Below are positions 1 to 8,489 of a stretch of DNA of 64,000 nt, one piece after another. The translations under genes were made by a program, and so were the position numbers. The notes beneath the pieces are model-generated. The model saw nothing but the letters and a program-made list of their open reading frames with translations. It searched no databases and was not told the origin of the DNA. The stretch comes from Promicromonospora thailandica. Lineage in GTDB: Bacteria > Actinomycetota > Actinomycetes > Actinomycetales > Cellulomonadaceae. Positions within the stretch are counted from its first letter, which is position 1. Every line of letters begins with the position of its first letter. The stretch covers positions 272,733 to 336,732 of the forward strand of contig NZ_JAMTCS010000006.1 of NCBI RefSeq assembly GCF_024171955.1, read 5' to 3'.

Positions 1-52
1 TCATGGGGGACATTGTCTCTCGCCCGGCGGGGCGGGTTCGCGCCGCTCCACG

Positions 53-2131
53 CTACGGACGGCTGCGCAGCACGCGGACGCCCCCGGCGGGGACCGGGAC
101 GTCGCCCGTGAGCGCGGCGCCGGTGAGCAGGTCGGTGGTGGCACCCTCCAGCGGCAGAGTCGCGTCGTCGTCCGTGTGGTTGATCGCCACGGTGTACTGC
201 ACGGCGTCGTCGCTCGTGCGGCGCACCACCTCGAGCCCCTCCACGGTGCGCGACGGCGCCAGCCCCGCCCCGGCGTACACGTCGGCCATGACCGTGGCCA
301 GCGTCTCGACGTCGAGGTTGGTGGAGACGTACCAGCCGGTGCCGGCGCCGTGCCGGTGCCGGGTGATCGCGGCGCCGCCCGGCTTGGGGCCGTCCGTGTA
401 GGTGCCGACGGGCTCGGCACCGGCCAGGACCAGGTCGTCCGCCCACACCGTGCCCGTCAGGTCGACCGTGTCCGTGCTCGCTGCGCCCGCCCCCGCGGCG
501 CCCGCACGGTACGCGACCGTGAGCGACTCCTGCGCGCGCAGCGGCAGGAACTCCTCGACCCACACACCGAGGGCGTCGCGCAGCGGGGCCATGAAGCCAC
601 CCGGGTGCACGGCGTCGTGCTCGTCGACGATGCCGCTGAAGTAGCTGACCAGCAGCGTGCCGCCCGCCTCGACGTACGCGGTGAGGTTGGCGGCGTCGGC
701 GGTGGAGAGCAGGTACGAGGCCGGGGCGACGACCAGCTTGTAGCCGGACAGGTCCTGCCCGGGCTTGACCAGGTCGACGGTGTGGCCGTCGCGCCAGAGC
801 CGGTCGTAGAAGGCGTCGACCCGCTCCCGGGGCTGCGCGTCCGCGCTCGGCCGGTACTCGAGGCCCTGCGCCCAGAACGACTCGTCGTCCCACACGAGGG
901 CCACGTCCGCGTGCACGCGCGAGCCGCGCAGCTCGGTGAGCCGGCCCAGGTTCGCGCCGAGCTCCGTGACCTCGCGCCATACCCGGGACCCCGTGCCGGC
1001 GTGCGGCAGCATCGCGGAGTGGAACTTCTCCGCGCCGGACCGGGAGGCGCGCCACTGGAAGAACATGATCCCGTCCGCGCCGCGGGCCAGGTGCGCGAGC
1101 GAGTTGCGCGCCATCTCGCCGGGACCCTTGGCGACGTTGCGCTCCTGCCAGTTCACGGCGGAGGTCGAGTGCTCCATCAGGATCCAGGGCTTGCCGCCGG
1201 CGACCGAGCGCGTCAGGTCGGCCGCCATCGACAGCCCGACGTAGCCACGCGGGTCGGCGGCCCACAGGTAGTGGTCGTTGGCGACGACGTCGACCTCCTT
1301 CGCCCACGCGAACAGGTCGGTCCACGGGCAGATGGTGGCCATGAAGTTGGTGGTGACCGGCACGGAGGAGTGCTCGCGGACGGCGTCGCGCTCGGCCACG
1401 AAGCACTCGCGCAGCGCGGCGTCGGAGAACCGCGCGAAGTCGAGCTGCTGCGCGGGGTTCGCGGGCGTCGTCGTGGCGGCGGGGACCTGGACGTGCTCCC
1501 AGTCCGCGTAGTGCTGGCCCCAGAAGGCGGTGCCCCAGGCGGCGTTCAGGGCGTCGAGCGTGCCGTACCGCGCGCGGAGCCAGACGCGGAACGCGCGCTG
1601 GGCGTGCACCGAGTAGTCGAACATGACCGGCGCCCCGTACTCGTTGTGCACGTGCCACCCGGCCAGCGCCGGGTGGTCGCCGTACCGCTCGGCGAGGGCC
1701 CGCGTGATGCGCAGGGCCGCCTCCCGGTAGGCGGGCGCGGTGGGCGCCAGCAGCCCTCGGCCGCCCGGCCCCATCGACGTGCCGTCCCGGTCGACCACCC
1801 GGGCGTCGGGGTGCTTCGCGTACAGCCAGGCGGGCGGCGCCGCCGTCGGCGTCGCGAGCAGGATCCGGATGCCGCCCTCGTGCAGCAGACCGATCACGCG
1901 GTCGAGCCAGCCGAAGTCGAACTCGCCCTCGCGCGGCTCCAGCAGCGCCCAGCTGAAGATGCCGAGGCTGACCAGGTTCACGCCCGCCTCGTTCATCAGC
2001 CGGACGTCCTCGGCCCAGACCTCCTCGGGCCACTGCTCCGGGTTGTAGTCGCCGCCGTAGGCGATCCGGTCGACACCGGGCAGCCACCCGTCGAACCGCG
2101 GTCCGGGCACGAAGGTCGAGGTCTTGGGCAT
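53..2131 (-). CDS. GH42 beta-galactosidase
   Basis: This 692-residue protein belongs to glycoside hydrolase family 42, cytoplasmic retaining beta-galactosidases that split terminal beta-galactosides. The N-terminal YGGDYNPEQWPEEVW motif is diagnostic. The acid/base is expected at E164 (in HNEYG) and the nucleophile at E320 (in LMEHS), the usual GH42 spacing in the TIM barrel. A trimerisation domain and a small C-terminal beta domain follow. The start at 2131 is chosen because AAAGGA lies about 7 nt upstream and GH42 similarity begins there. The frame stays open further upstream, but only through the tandem repeats, whose translation is repetitive. No signal peptide is visible. The neighbouring epimerase is divergent, so the sugar-uptake partners, if any, lie off the left edge. 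Confidence 0.93.
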   Translation of the reverse strand: MPKTSTFVPGPRFDGWLPGVDRIAYGGDYNPEQWPEEVWAEDVRLMNEAGVNLVSLGIFSWALLEPREGEFDFGWLDRVIGLLHEGGIRILLATPTAAPPAWLYAKHPDARVVDRDGTSMGPGGRGLLAPTAPAYREAALRITRALAERYGDHPALAGWHVHNEYGAPVMFDYSVHAQRAFRVWLRARYGTLDALNAAWGTAFWGQHYADWEHVQVPAATTTPANPAQQLDFARFSDAALRECFVAERDAVREHSSVPVTTNFMATICPWTDLFAWAKEVDVVANDHYLWAADPRGYVGLSMAADLTRSVAGGKPWILMEHSTSAVNWQERNVAKGPGEMARNSLAHLARGADGIMFFQWRASRSGAEKFHSAMLPHAGTGSRVWREVTELGANLGRLTELRGSRVHADVALVWDDESFWAQGLEYRPSADAQPRERVDAFYDRLWRDGHTVDLVKPGQDLSGYKLVVAPASYLLSTADAANLTAYVEAGGTLLVSYFSGIVDEHDAVHPGGFMAPLRDALGVWVEEFLPLRAQESLTVAYRAGAAGAGAASTDTVDLTGTVWADDLVLAGAEPVGTYTDGPKPGGAAITRHRHGAGTGWYVSTNLDVETLATVMADVYAGAGLAPSRTVEGLEVVRRTSDDAVQYTVAINHTDDDATLPLEGATTDLLTGAALTGDVPVPAGGVRVLRSRP

Positions 2132-2257
2132 GGAGAGTCCTTTCACGGGGTAGACGACCACCCTAGGTCGTTTGTGCGCGTGTGGGAATGCGCTTCCCCA
2201 CGGTGGGGGGCTGGTGGTCCTGTCGCGGGGTTCGGTCGCGTGGCTGGCCCCGTGGCA

Positions 2258-2431
2258 GAGCTCGGTCACTTGCCTGGTCGCTGGGTTTGGTCGCTTGGTC
2301 GTCCTGGGCCCCTGAGCTCGGTCACTTGCCTCGCTCAGTCGCTGAGTTCGGTCACTTGCCTCGCTCAGTCGCTGAGTTCGGTCACTTGCCTCGCCCAGTT
2401 GCTGAGTTCGGTCACTTGCCTCGAGATCGGT
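2258..2431. repeat. 30-bp tandem array (left arm)
   Basis: Four consecutive 30-bp units start at 2312, 2342, 2372 and 2402, each beginning CTGAGTTCGGTCACTTGCCT with one or two substitutions. A degenerate partial unit lies near 2258. There are no spacers between units. The reverse complement of the unit contains GACCGAACTCAGCG, which also occurs in the right-hand array, so the two arrays are inverted copies of a related unit. They sit between divergently transcribed genes. Confidence 0.9.
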
Positions 2432-2457
2432 CCATCGAACGACCGATCTCGAGGCAA
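2416..2457. repeat. Perfect 17-bp-arm palindrome
   Basis: TTGCCTCGAGATCGGTC at 2416-2432 pairs perfectly with 2441-2457 around an 8-nt loop. It is the axis between the two inverted arrays. Near-identical palindromes occur at 16820-16873 and, more diverged, at 17037-17090 and 17254-17307. A related one lies at 18475-18541. Confidence 0.92.
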
Positions 2458-2458
2458 C

Positions 2459-2706
2459 CGACCGAAGTCGGCGATGCCGATCGCGCAACGGACCGAGCTC
2501 AGCGGCGCCGATCGCACGAGCGACCGAAGTCGGCGGTGCCGATCGCGCAACTGACCGAGCTCAGCGGCGCCGATCGCGCCAGCGACCGAACTCAGCGGTG
2601 CCCATCGCGCAACGGACCGAGCTCAGCGGCGCCGATCGCGCGAGCGACCGAACTCAGGCGCGCCGATCGCGCAACCGACCGAACTCAACGATGCCAATCG
2701 CCCGAC
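2459..2706. repeat. 31-bp tandem array (right arm)
   Basis: Eight units of 31 bp begin at 2459, 2490, 2521, 2552, 2583, 2614, 2645 and 2676. The shared core is GACCGA, two variable bases, TC, then roughly AGCGGCGCCGATCGCGC. Odd and even units differ slightly (CGACCGAA versus GGACCGAG), suggesting growth by duplication of a 62-bp dimer. The array ends about 80 bp before the epimerase start. Confidence 0.9.
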
Positions 2707-2786
2707 CGAACACCCGACGCCCCACCGCCCCTTCGCCAGGAGCAGATTCGCGTGCCCCGCCGCCCGTGATGCGGTTCGGTGGGCTC

Positions 2787-3776
2787 ATGCGCATCCTGGT
2801 TCTCGGTGGAACGGTCTTCCTCTCCCGGGCGGTCGCCGCTGCCGCCGTCGCCCATGGGCACGATGTCACGTGCGCGGCCCGCGGCCTGAGCGGCACCGTG
2901 CCCGACGGCGCGACGCTCGTGCACTGGGACCGCGCGGAGCAGGTACCCCCGGAGCTGGCGGACGCCGAGTTCGACGCCGTCGTCGACGTCTCCCGCATCC
3001 CGTCGCACGTGCGCCGCGCCGTGGGTGCCTTCCCGGACGCGCACTGGACGTTCGTGTCCACGGTCAACGTCTACGCGGACTCCGCCGTGCAGGGCGGCAC
3101 CCCCGCGACGCTGCCCCTGCTCGACCCCGTCGAGACCGACGAGGACCCGGCGTCCGGCCCCGAGACCTACGGCGCCATGAAGGTGGCGTGCGAGAACCTG
3201 GTGCGAGCGGGTGCCGCGGCGGCGCTCGTGATCCGGCCCGGCCTCATCGTCGGCCCCGGCGACCCCAGCGGCCGGTTCGCCTACTGGCCCGCCCGGTTCG
3301 TGCAGGCCGCCACGGACGGCCTCCCCGTCCTCGTCCCGGAGCCGGTGAACGGCCCGGTCCAGCTCGTCGACGTCCGCGACCTCGCGGAGTGGATCGTCAC
3401 GGCGGCCCAGCGGGGCACCACCGGCGACTTCGACGCCGTCTGCCCGCCTCTGCCTCGGTCGGAGCTGCTCGCGCAGGTGGCCGACGGCGCCGCGGCGGAC
3501 CCCGAGCTGGTTCCCGTCGCCCCGGAGGCGCTCGCGGAGTACGACGTGCGCCCGTGGTCGGGTCCGCGGTCGGTCCCGCTCTGGGCGGCGGACCTGGCCG
3601 ACGCCGGCTTCATGACCCACGACGTCACGTCGTCGCTGGCCGCGGGGCTGACGATCCGGCCGTTCGCCGAGACCACCCGGGACACCCTCGCGTGGCTGCG
3701 CGCCACGCCGGACGCGACGGTCACGGGTCTGACGCGCGAGGAGGAGCAGGAGGTGCTGGCGGCAGTGCGGGGCTGA
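2787..3776 (+). CDS. NAD-dependent epimerase/dehydratase (extended SDR)
   Basis: This 329-residue extended short-chain dehydrogenase has a Rossmann glycine motif at the very N-terminus (RILVLGGTVFLSRAV) and an active-site YGAMK (YxxxK). The fold is typical of nucleotide-sugar epimerases/reductases; the substrate cannot be read from sequence. The start at 2787 is chosen because GGTGGG lies 3 nt upstream and the glycine motif follows at once; an in-frame ATG at 2769 lacks a ribosome binding site. It is divergent from the GH42 gene across the tandem repeats and ends about 125 bp before the hipBA-like operon. Confidence 0.85.
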   Translation: MRILVLGGTVFLSRAVAAAAVAHGHDVTCAARGLSGTVPDGATLVHWDRAEQVPPELADAEFDAVVDVSRIPSHVRRAVGAFPDAHWTFVSTVNVYADSAVQGGTPATLPLLDPVETDEDPASGPETYGAMKVACENLVRAGAAAALVIRPGLIVGPGDPSGRFAYWPARFVQAATDGLPVLVPEPVNGPVQLVDVRDLAEWIVTAAQRGTTGDFDAVCPPLPRSELLAQVADGAAADPELVPVAPEALAEYDVRPWSGPRSVPLWAADLADAGFMTHDVTSSLAAGLTIRPFAETTRDTLAWLRATPDATVTGLTREEEQEVLAAVRG

Positions 3777-3815
3777 GGCTGTCGGCGTCACGTGCTGGGT
3801 GGTCATGCCGAACCC

Positions 3816-3897
3816 TTGACTTCGATCTTGACGTCGGATTCCTTGATGCCAAAATCGAAGTCACGTAGAGTGAAGTCGATATCGATGTCAGGAGGAG
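3816..3897 (+). promoter_or_regulatory. hipBA promoter and operators
   Basis: A promoter-like pair TTGATG (3843-3848) and TAGAGT (3866-3871) is spaced 17 nt apart. TGACTTCGAT at 3817-3826 is perfectly inverted as ATCGAAGTCA at 3854-3863, the second copy lying in the spacer. A third, partly palindromic site with core TCGATATCGA lies at 3871-3890, just before the strong GGAGGAG ribosome binding site (3891-3897). This fits autorepression by the HipB-like protein. Confidence 0.75.
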
Positions 3898-3901
3898 CGT
3901 C

Positions 3902-4162
3902 GTGCGTAGTATCCGCACCGAGATCGACAGCCCCGAGATGCTGGGGTTCGCGCTGCAACAGGGCCGGCTGGTGAAGGGGTTGAGCCAGCGCGAGCTGGCG
4001 GCACAACTCGGTGTCGGCCAGAAATGGGTCTGGGAGATGGAAGGCGGGAAGCCTGGCCTTCTGACGACACGAATGTTCGCCATGCTCAAGGCTACAGGTG
4101 TCCGACTGTATGCGGACCTGCCGCTGCCGGAGGGCATCTCGAAGGATGGCGTCGATGGCTGA
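3902..4162 (+). CDS. HipB-like Xre-family antitoxin/regulator
   Basis: This 86-residue helix-turn-helix protein has its HTH at about residues 23-50 (LSQRELAAQLGVGQKWVWEM). It precedes and overlaps a HipA-type kinase gene, the standard order of hipBA toxin-antitoxin operons, in which HipB neutralises HipA and represses the operon. The GTG start at 3902 has GGAGGAG 4 nt upstream. The operator repeats immediately upstream are its probable targets. Codon use here is less GC-biased than in the flanking core genes, suggesting horizontal acquisition. Confidence 0.85.
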   Translation: MRSIRTEIDSPEMLGFALQQGRLVKGLSQRELAAQLGVGQKWVWEMEGGKPGLLTTRMFAMLKATGVRLYADLPLPEGISKDGVDG

Positions 4163-5384
4163 GCTGCGCGTGGAGCTGTACGGGCACCTCGTCGGACACC
4201 TCTACTCATCGGGTGATCGAGCCTTCGACTTCCGCACCGACCCCGCGGCCTTCGAGCACTTCCGCCTGGGATCGACGGCGCTCTCGGTGTCCGTACCGTT
4301 GAGCGTGGTGGACAGCAGAGGCAAGGCAGGGCGTCGCCGGGTCTTCTTCACGGAGCTGCTGCCTGAGGGGAACATGCTCGCCGACATGGCTCTCAGAGCG
4401 GGCGTGGCCGAGCATGATGTCGTCGGATTCCTCGCTCACTACGGTCGCGACGTCGCCGGCGCCGTCCAGATCTGGGACCCGGACCTCCCCGGAGAGCCGC
4501 GGACCCCGCGAGCCACAGCCGTGACCCACGACGAGGTCGGGGCGATGCTGCAGGACACTCGCTCCGCTCCGCTGGGTAACTCGCCCGTGTCCGGGAAATC
4601 CTCGCTCGCAGGTGTGCAAGAGAAGATCGTGCTGGCGCGCGTCGATGGCGAATGGCATCGTGTCCACGACGGTTATCCGTCCACGCATATCGTCAAGCCA
4701 GAGACCCGCGAGCACTCGTCGCTGATCTACGACGAGGAGTACGGGACGCGTGTTGCCCGTGCAACCGGATTGACCAGTCATGCCTCGTGGGTCGAGGACT
4801 TCCCGGGACGGCCCGGCCTGGTGATCGAGCGCTATGACCGGTCGCCGGACGCACCGCAGATGCGGATCCATCAGGAGGACATGAATCAGGCCCTCGGTGC
4901 GGTCGGGAACCAGAAGTACCAAGAGTACGGCGGAAAAGTGAGCCTGGCTCGTGTCGCAGAGGTACTCGCACGGGTGACGGACGACGACTCGCAGGCGCGC
5001 TTGCTCCGGATGACGACGTTCGCCGTCGCCATCGGTAATCTCGACATGCACGCGAAGAACATCTCTCTGATCCACAGGCCGGACCAGACCACGACGCTCG
5101 CGCCTGCTTATGACGTCGTGCCGTTGCGGCAGCACCCGACCGATGGCCGGCTGGCGCTCGCTGTGAACAAGAAGTATGTGCACGCGACGATCACTGCCGA
5201 GGATGTCGCGGCGGAAGGCGGCGCCTGGGGTGTTCCCGACCCCGAGACGGTCGTGCGGGAGACTCTCGAAGCGATCCTGATCGCTGTCGAGACCGAGGAG
5301 CCAGACCGACGAGCAGACCCGAAGCTTCGCGAGGCGATACGCGCCTTCACGCAGAACCTTCTGTCCGGCAACCCGGTTTCCTAG
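4155..5384 (+). CDS. HipA-type Ser/Thr kinase toxin
   Basis: This protein of about 409 residues has the HipA N-terminal subdomain followed by the kinase-like C domain. Visible motifs are SLAGVQEKIVLAR, THIVKPE, the catalytic GNLDMHAKN (D297) and the metal-binding APAYDVVPL, all intact, so the kinase is probably active. Known HipA toxins phosphorylate glutamyl-tRNA synthetase and induce growth arrest; the target here is inferred only from the family. The start at 4155 overlaps hipB by 8 nt with AAGGA upstream; ATG 4146 is an alternative. The gene converges on betA with only 9 nt between stop codons. Confidence 0.88.
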   Translation: MAELRVELYGHLVGHLYSSGDRAFDFRTDPAAFEHFRLGSTALSVSVPLSVVDSRGKAGRRRVFFTELLPEGNMLADMALRAGVAEHDVVGFLAHYGRDVAGAVQIWDPDLPGEPRTPRATAVTHDEVGAMLQDTRSAPLGNSPVSGKSSLAGVQEKIVLARVDGEWHRVHDGYPSTHIVKPETREHSSLIYDEEYGTRVARATGLTSHASWVEDFPGRPGLVIERYDRSPDAPQMRIHQEDMNQALGAVGNQKYQEYGGKVSLARVAEVLARVTDDDSQARLLRMTTFAVAIGNLDMHAKNISLIHRPDQTTTLAPAYDVVPLRQHPTDGRLALAVNKKYVHATITAEDVAAEGGAWGVPDPETVVRETLEAILIAVETEEPDRRADPKLREAIRAFTQNLLSGNPVS

Positions 5385-5393
5385 GCTGGAGCA

Positions 5394-6992
5394 TCAGCTG
5401 CCCAGCCCCGCCCGGTCCTCCTTCAGGAAGTCCGCGCACCGTTCGCCGATCATCATCACGGTGATGTTCGGGTTCACCGAGGTGATCTCCGGCATCACCG
5501 ACGCGTCGGCCACACGCAGCCCCGTGACCCCCTTGACCCGCAGCCGGGGATCCAGCGGCGAGGCGCCGTCGTCGGGCGCACCCATCCGGACCGAGCCGGT
5601 CGGGTGGTAGACCGTGTTGTGCGTGCGGGTGATGTAGTCGGCGATCTCGTCGTCGGTCTGCACGTCGGGCCCCGGGTACAGCTCGGCGCCCGCCCACTCG
5701 CGCATCGCGGGCTGGGCCACGATCTCGCGCGCCAGCCGGATGCCCTTGACCATCACCTGCATGTCGTACGGGTCGGTGAAGTAGCGCGGGTCCACCCGGG
5801 GCTTGTCCCGGAAGTCGCGCGACCGCAGCCGCACCGTGCCGCGCGAGCGCGCGTGGGTCACGTTCGGCGTGAGGCAGAACCCGTTCTCTGTGGTCGGGTA
5901 CCCCTGGCGGGCCGTGTGCATGTCGAACGGCACCGAGCCGTAGTGCATCATCAGGTCCGGTCGGTCCAGGCCGGGCTCCGTCGCCGCGAAGATGCCGATC
6001 TCCCACCATTGCGTCGACGTGGTGGTCATGGGCTGCCTCGCCTCCCACTGGATCACGCCCTCGGGGTGGTCCTGCATGTGGGAGCCGACGCCGGGCGCGT
6101 CCACCAGCACCTCGATCCCTACCTCGGCGAGGTGCCCGGCGGGCCCGATGCCCGACAGCATGAGCAGCTTCGGGGAGTCGATGGCTCCGGCCGATAGCAC
6201 CACCTCGTGACGAGCGGTGAACGTGCGGTGGTGGATGAGGTCCGGGCCGAGCACCTCGACGCCGGTGCACCGCGTGCCGTCGAACGTGAGCCGCTTGGCG
6301 CGGTGCTCGGTGAGGATCGTGAGGTTGGGCCGGTCCAGCACGGGGTGCAGGTAGCTCACGGACGACGACGAGCGGACGCCGTCCTCCCGCGCGTTGATCT
6401 GGAAGAAGCCCGCGCCGGTGACCACGGTGGACCCGTCGTTGAACCGGACGCGCGGGATGCCCGCCTGCTCGCACGCGTCGAGCACCGCCACGCCGCACGG
6501 GTCGGACGGCGGCACCTGCCGGATGCGGACAGGCCCGTCGTGGCCGTGGTGCTCGCCGGGCTGGTCGTTGTTCTCCAGCCGGGTGTAGTACGGCACGCAG
6601 TCGGCGGCGCCCCAGCCGGCCGCGCCGAGCTCCGCCCAGTGGTCCAGGTCCTCCGCCGGCGCCCAGAACGCGATGCACGAGTTGTGCGACGAGCACCCGC
6701 CCAGCACCTTGGCGCGGGCCTGGCGCATGAACGAGTTGCCCTTCTCCTGCGGCTCGATGAGGTAGTCCCAGTCGTAGCCGGACTCCAGGAGCCCCATCCA
6801 GCGGTCGAGCCGCAGGATCGCGTCGTCGCCGACGTCGGACGGGCCCGCCTCGATCAGGGCCACCGTGACCTGCGGGTCCTCGCTGAGCCGTGCCGCGACG
6901 GCGGCGCCGGCGGACCCGCCGCCGACCACCACGTAGTCGAAGGTGGCGTCGGCGGTGGGGGTGGCGGGCTGGGCCGCGGGCTGCTCAGTCAT
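5394..6992 (-). CDS. betA: Choline dehydrogenase (GMC oxidoreductase)
   Basis: This 532-residue FAD-dependent GMC oxidoreductase has an N-terminal dinucleotide motif (DYVVVGGGSAGAAVAARL), the GMC signatures around KVLGGCSSHNSCIAFW and GAIDSPKLLMLSGIGP, and the C-terminal catalytic NTVYHPTGSVRMG histidine region. Family members of this size oxidise choline to betaine aldehyde. That substrate is supported here by the betaine aldehyde dehydrogenase and BCCT transporter genes directly upstream. It has a GGAGG site 5 nt before ATG 6992 and overlaps betB by 8 nt, indicating translational coupling. It is the last gene of the operon. Confidence 0.9.
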   Translation of the reverse strand: MTEQPAAQPATPTADATFDYVVVGGGSAGAAVAARLSEDPQVTVALIEAGPSDVGDDAILRLDRWMGLLESGYDWDYLIEPQEKGNSFMRQARAKVLGGCSSHNSCIAFWAPAEDLDHWAELGAAGWGAADCVPYYTRLENNDQPGEHHGHDGPVRIRQVPPSDPCGVAVLDACEQAGIPRVRFNDGSTVVTGAGFFQINAREDGVRSSSSVSYLHPVLDRPNLTILTEHRAKRLTFDGTRCTGVEVLGPDLIHHRTFTARHEVVLSAGAIDSPKLLMLSGIGPAGHLAEVGIEVLVDAPGVGSHMQDHPEGVIQWEARQPMTTTSTQWWEIGIFAATEPGLDRPDLMMHYGSVPFDMHTARQGYPTTENGFCLTPNVTHARSRGTVRLRSRDFRDKPRVDPRYFTDPYDMQVMVKGIRLAREIVAQPAMREWAGAELYPGPDVQTDDEIADYITRTHNTVYHPTGSVRMGAPDDGASPLDPRLRVKGVTGLRVADASVMPEITSVNPNITVMMIGERCADFLKEDRAGLGS

Positions 6993-8487
6993 CGGTGCCT
7001 CCGAGGTGGTCGGACCCCCCGAACCAGCCGGTCACGGCGGGCCGCAGGTTCTGGTAGACGTGCTTGGACTCCTGGTACTCGGCCAGCCCGGCCAGCCCGA
7101 GCTCCCGGCCGAAGCCCGACTGGCCGTAGCCGCCCCACTCCGCCTGCGGCAGGTAGGGGTGGTAGTCGTTGATCCAGATGGTGCCGTGCCGCAGCCGGTT
7201 CGCCACGCGCTGCGCCCTGCCGGCGTCCTGCGTCCAGACCGCTCCGGCCAGGCCGTAGATGGTGTCGTTGGCGATCTCGACGGCCTCGTCCTCGCCCCGG
7301 AACGTCTCCACGGTGACGACCGGTCCGAAGGCCTCGTCGGTGACCGCCGGGGTGCCCCGCCGGACGCCGTCGAGCACGGTGGGCAGGTAGTAGAACCCGG
7401 CCTCCAGCTCGCCGTCGCCCCAGCGCCCGCCGCAGCGGACGACGGCGCCGTCGGCCACCGCCTGCTCGACGTACGCCGTGACCTTGTCCCGGTGGGCCGC
7501 GGAGATGAGCGGGCCGGTCTCGGCCGCCTCGTCGAACGGGCCGCCGAGCCGGATCCGCTCGGCGCGCCGCACGAGCTCGTCGACGAAGCGGTCGTGGACC
7601 GACTCCTCGACGAGCAGGCGCGCCCCGGCGGAGCACACCTGACCCGAGTGGACGAACGCGGCGTTGAGCGCGTTGTCGACGGCGGCGTCGAAGTCGGCGT
7701 CCGCGAAGACGACGTTCGGGTTCTTGCCGCCCAGCTCGAGGGCCACCTTCTTCACGGTCGCCGCGGCGTTGGCCGCGATGACCCGCCCGGTGACGAGCCC
7801 GCCGGTGAACGACACCAGGTCGACGTCCGGGTGGGTCGAGAGCGGGCCGCCCGCCTCCGGGCCCGCGCCGAGCACGAGGTTGGCCGTGCCCGCGGGGACA
7901 CCCGCGTCCGTGAGCACCTCCATGAGCAGCATCGCGGTGTGCGGGGTGAGCTCGCTCGGCTTGAGCACGAACGTGTTGCCCGCGGCCAGGCAGGGCGCCA
8001 CCTTCCACACCGCCTGCAGCAGCGGGTAGTTCCACGGCGCGATGAGCGCGCAGACCCCGACCGGCTCGTGCACCACGCGGCTGAGCACGTCGGCGCTCCC
8101 GGCGTCGACCACGCGTCCGGCGTCCACGCCCGCGAGCTTCGCGAACCAGCGGAAGCACGCGATGCAGTCGTCCATGTCGATGCGGCTCTCGACCAGCCGC
8201 TTGCCCGTGTCGCGGGACTCGGCGAGCGCGAAGTCCTCCTTGCGCTCGGTGAGCAGGTCGGCCACCCGGTGCAGCAGCTCGCCGCGGTCCGGGCCGGTGG
8301 TGTCACGCCACGGGCCGGAGTCGAACGCGCGCCGAGCCGCCGCGATCGCCCGCTCGGTGTCGTCCGGGGCGGCCTCGGAGACCTCCGCGACCAGCGAACC
8401 GTCCGCGGGGCAGCGGATCTCGCGGGTCCCGCCCGCGGCGGCCGCCGTCCAGGTGCCGTCGATGTAGAGGGTCTTCGGTGCGGTCAT
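6985..8487 (-). CDS. betB: Betaine aldehyde dehydrogenase
   Basis: This 500-residue NAD(P)-dependent aldehyde dehydrogenase has the catalytic glutamate motif LELGGKNPNVVF and the nucleophilic cysteine in HSGQVCSAGARL. It is predicted to oxidise betaine aldehyde to glycine betaine, the second step of osmoprotectant synthesis. The assignment rests on position: it lies between a BCCT transporter gene (2-nt gap upstream) and choline dehydrogenase (8-nt overlap downstream). Length and motif order are normal for the ALDH superfamily. Other aminoaldehydes remain possible substrates. Confidence 0.9.
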   Translation of the reverse strand: MTAPKTLYIDGTWTAAAAGGTREIRCPADGSLVAEVSEAAPDDTERAIAAARRAFDSGPWRDTTGPDRGELLHRVADLLTERKEDFALAESRDTGKRLVESRIDMDDCIACFRWFAKLAGVDAGRVVDAGSADVLSRVVHEPVGVCALIAPWNYPLLQAVWKVAPCLAAGNTFVLKPSELTPHTAMLLMEVLTDAGVPAGTANLVLGAGPEAGGPLSTHPDVDLVSFTGGLVTGRVIAANAAATVKKVALELGGKNPNVVFADADFDAAVDNALNAAFVHSGQVCSAGARLLVEESVHDRFVDELVRRAERIRLGGPFDEAAETGPLISAAHRDKVTAYVEQAVADGAVVRCGGRWGDGELEAGFYYLPTVLDGVRRGTPAVTDEAFGPVVTVETFRGEDEAVEIANDTIYGLAGAVWTQDAGRAQRVANRLRHGTIWINDYHPYLPQAEWGGYGQSGFGRELGLAGLAEYQESKHVYQNLRPAVTGWFGGSDHLGGTDD

Positions 8488-8489
8488 GC

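Noticed and set aside
1..13. Start of a further minus-strand gene at 13 or 4
   Set aside because: ATG codons with a GAGAG upstream exist, but only a few codons are in the window, so it cannot be supported.
2132..2488. N-terminal extension of the GH42 protein
   Set aside because: The frame stays open only because the tandem repeats lack stops; it encodes repeated SDRTQRLSEA and has no homology. The ribosome binding site supports the start at 2131.
2459..2706. CRISPR array
   Set aside because: The 31-bp units are contiguous and similar along their whole length, with no unique spacers and no cas genes.
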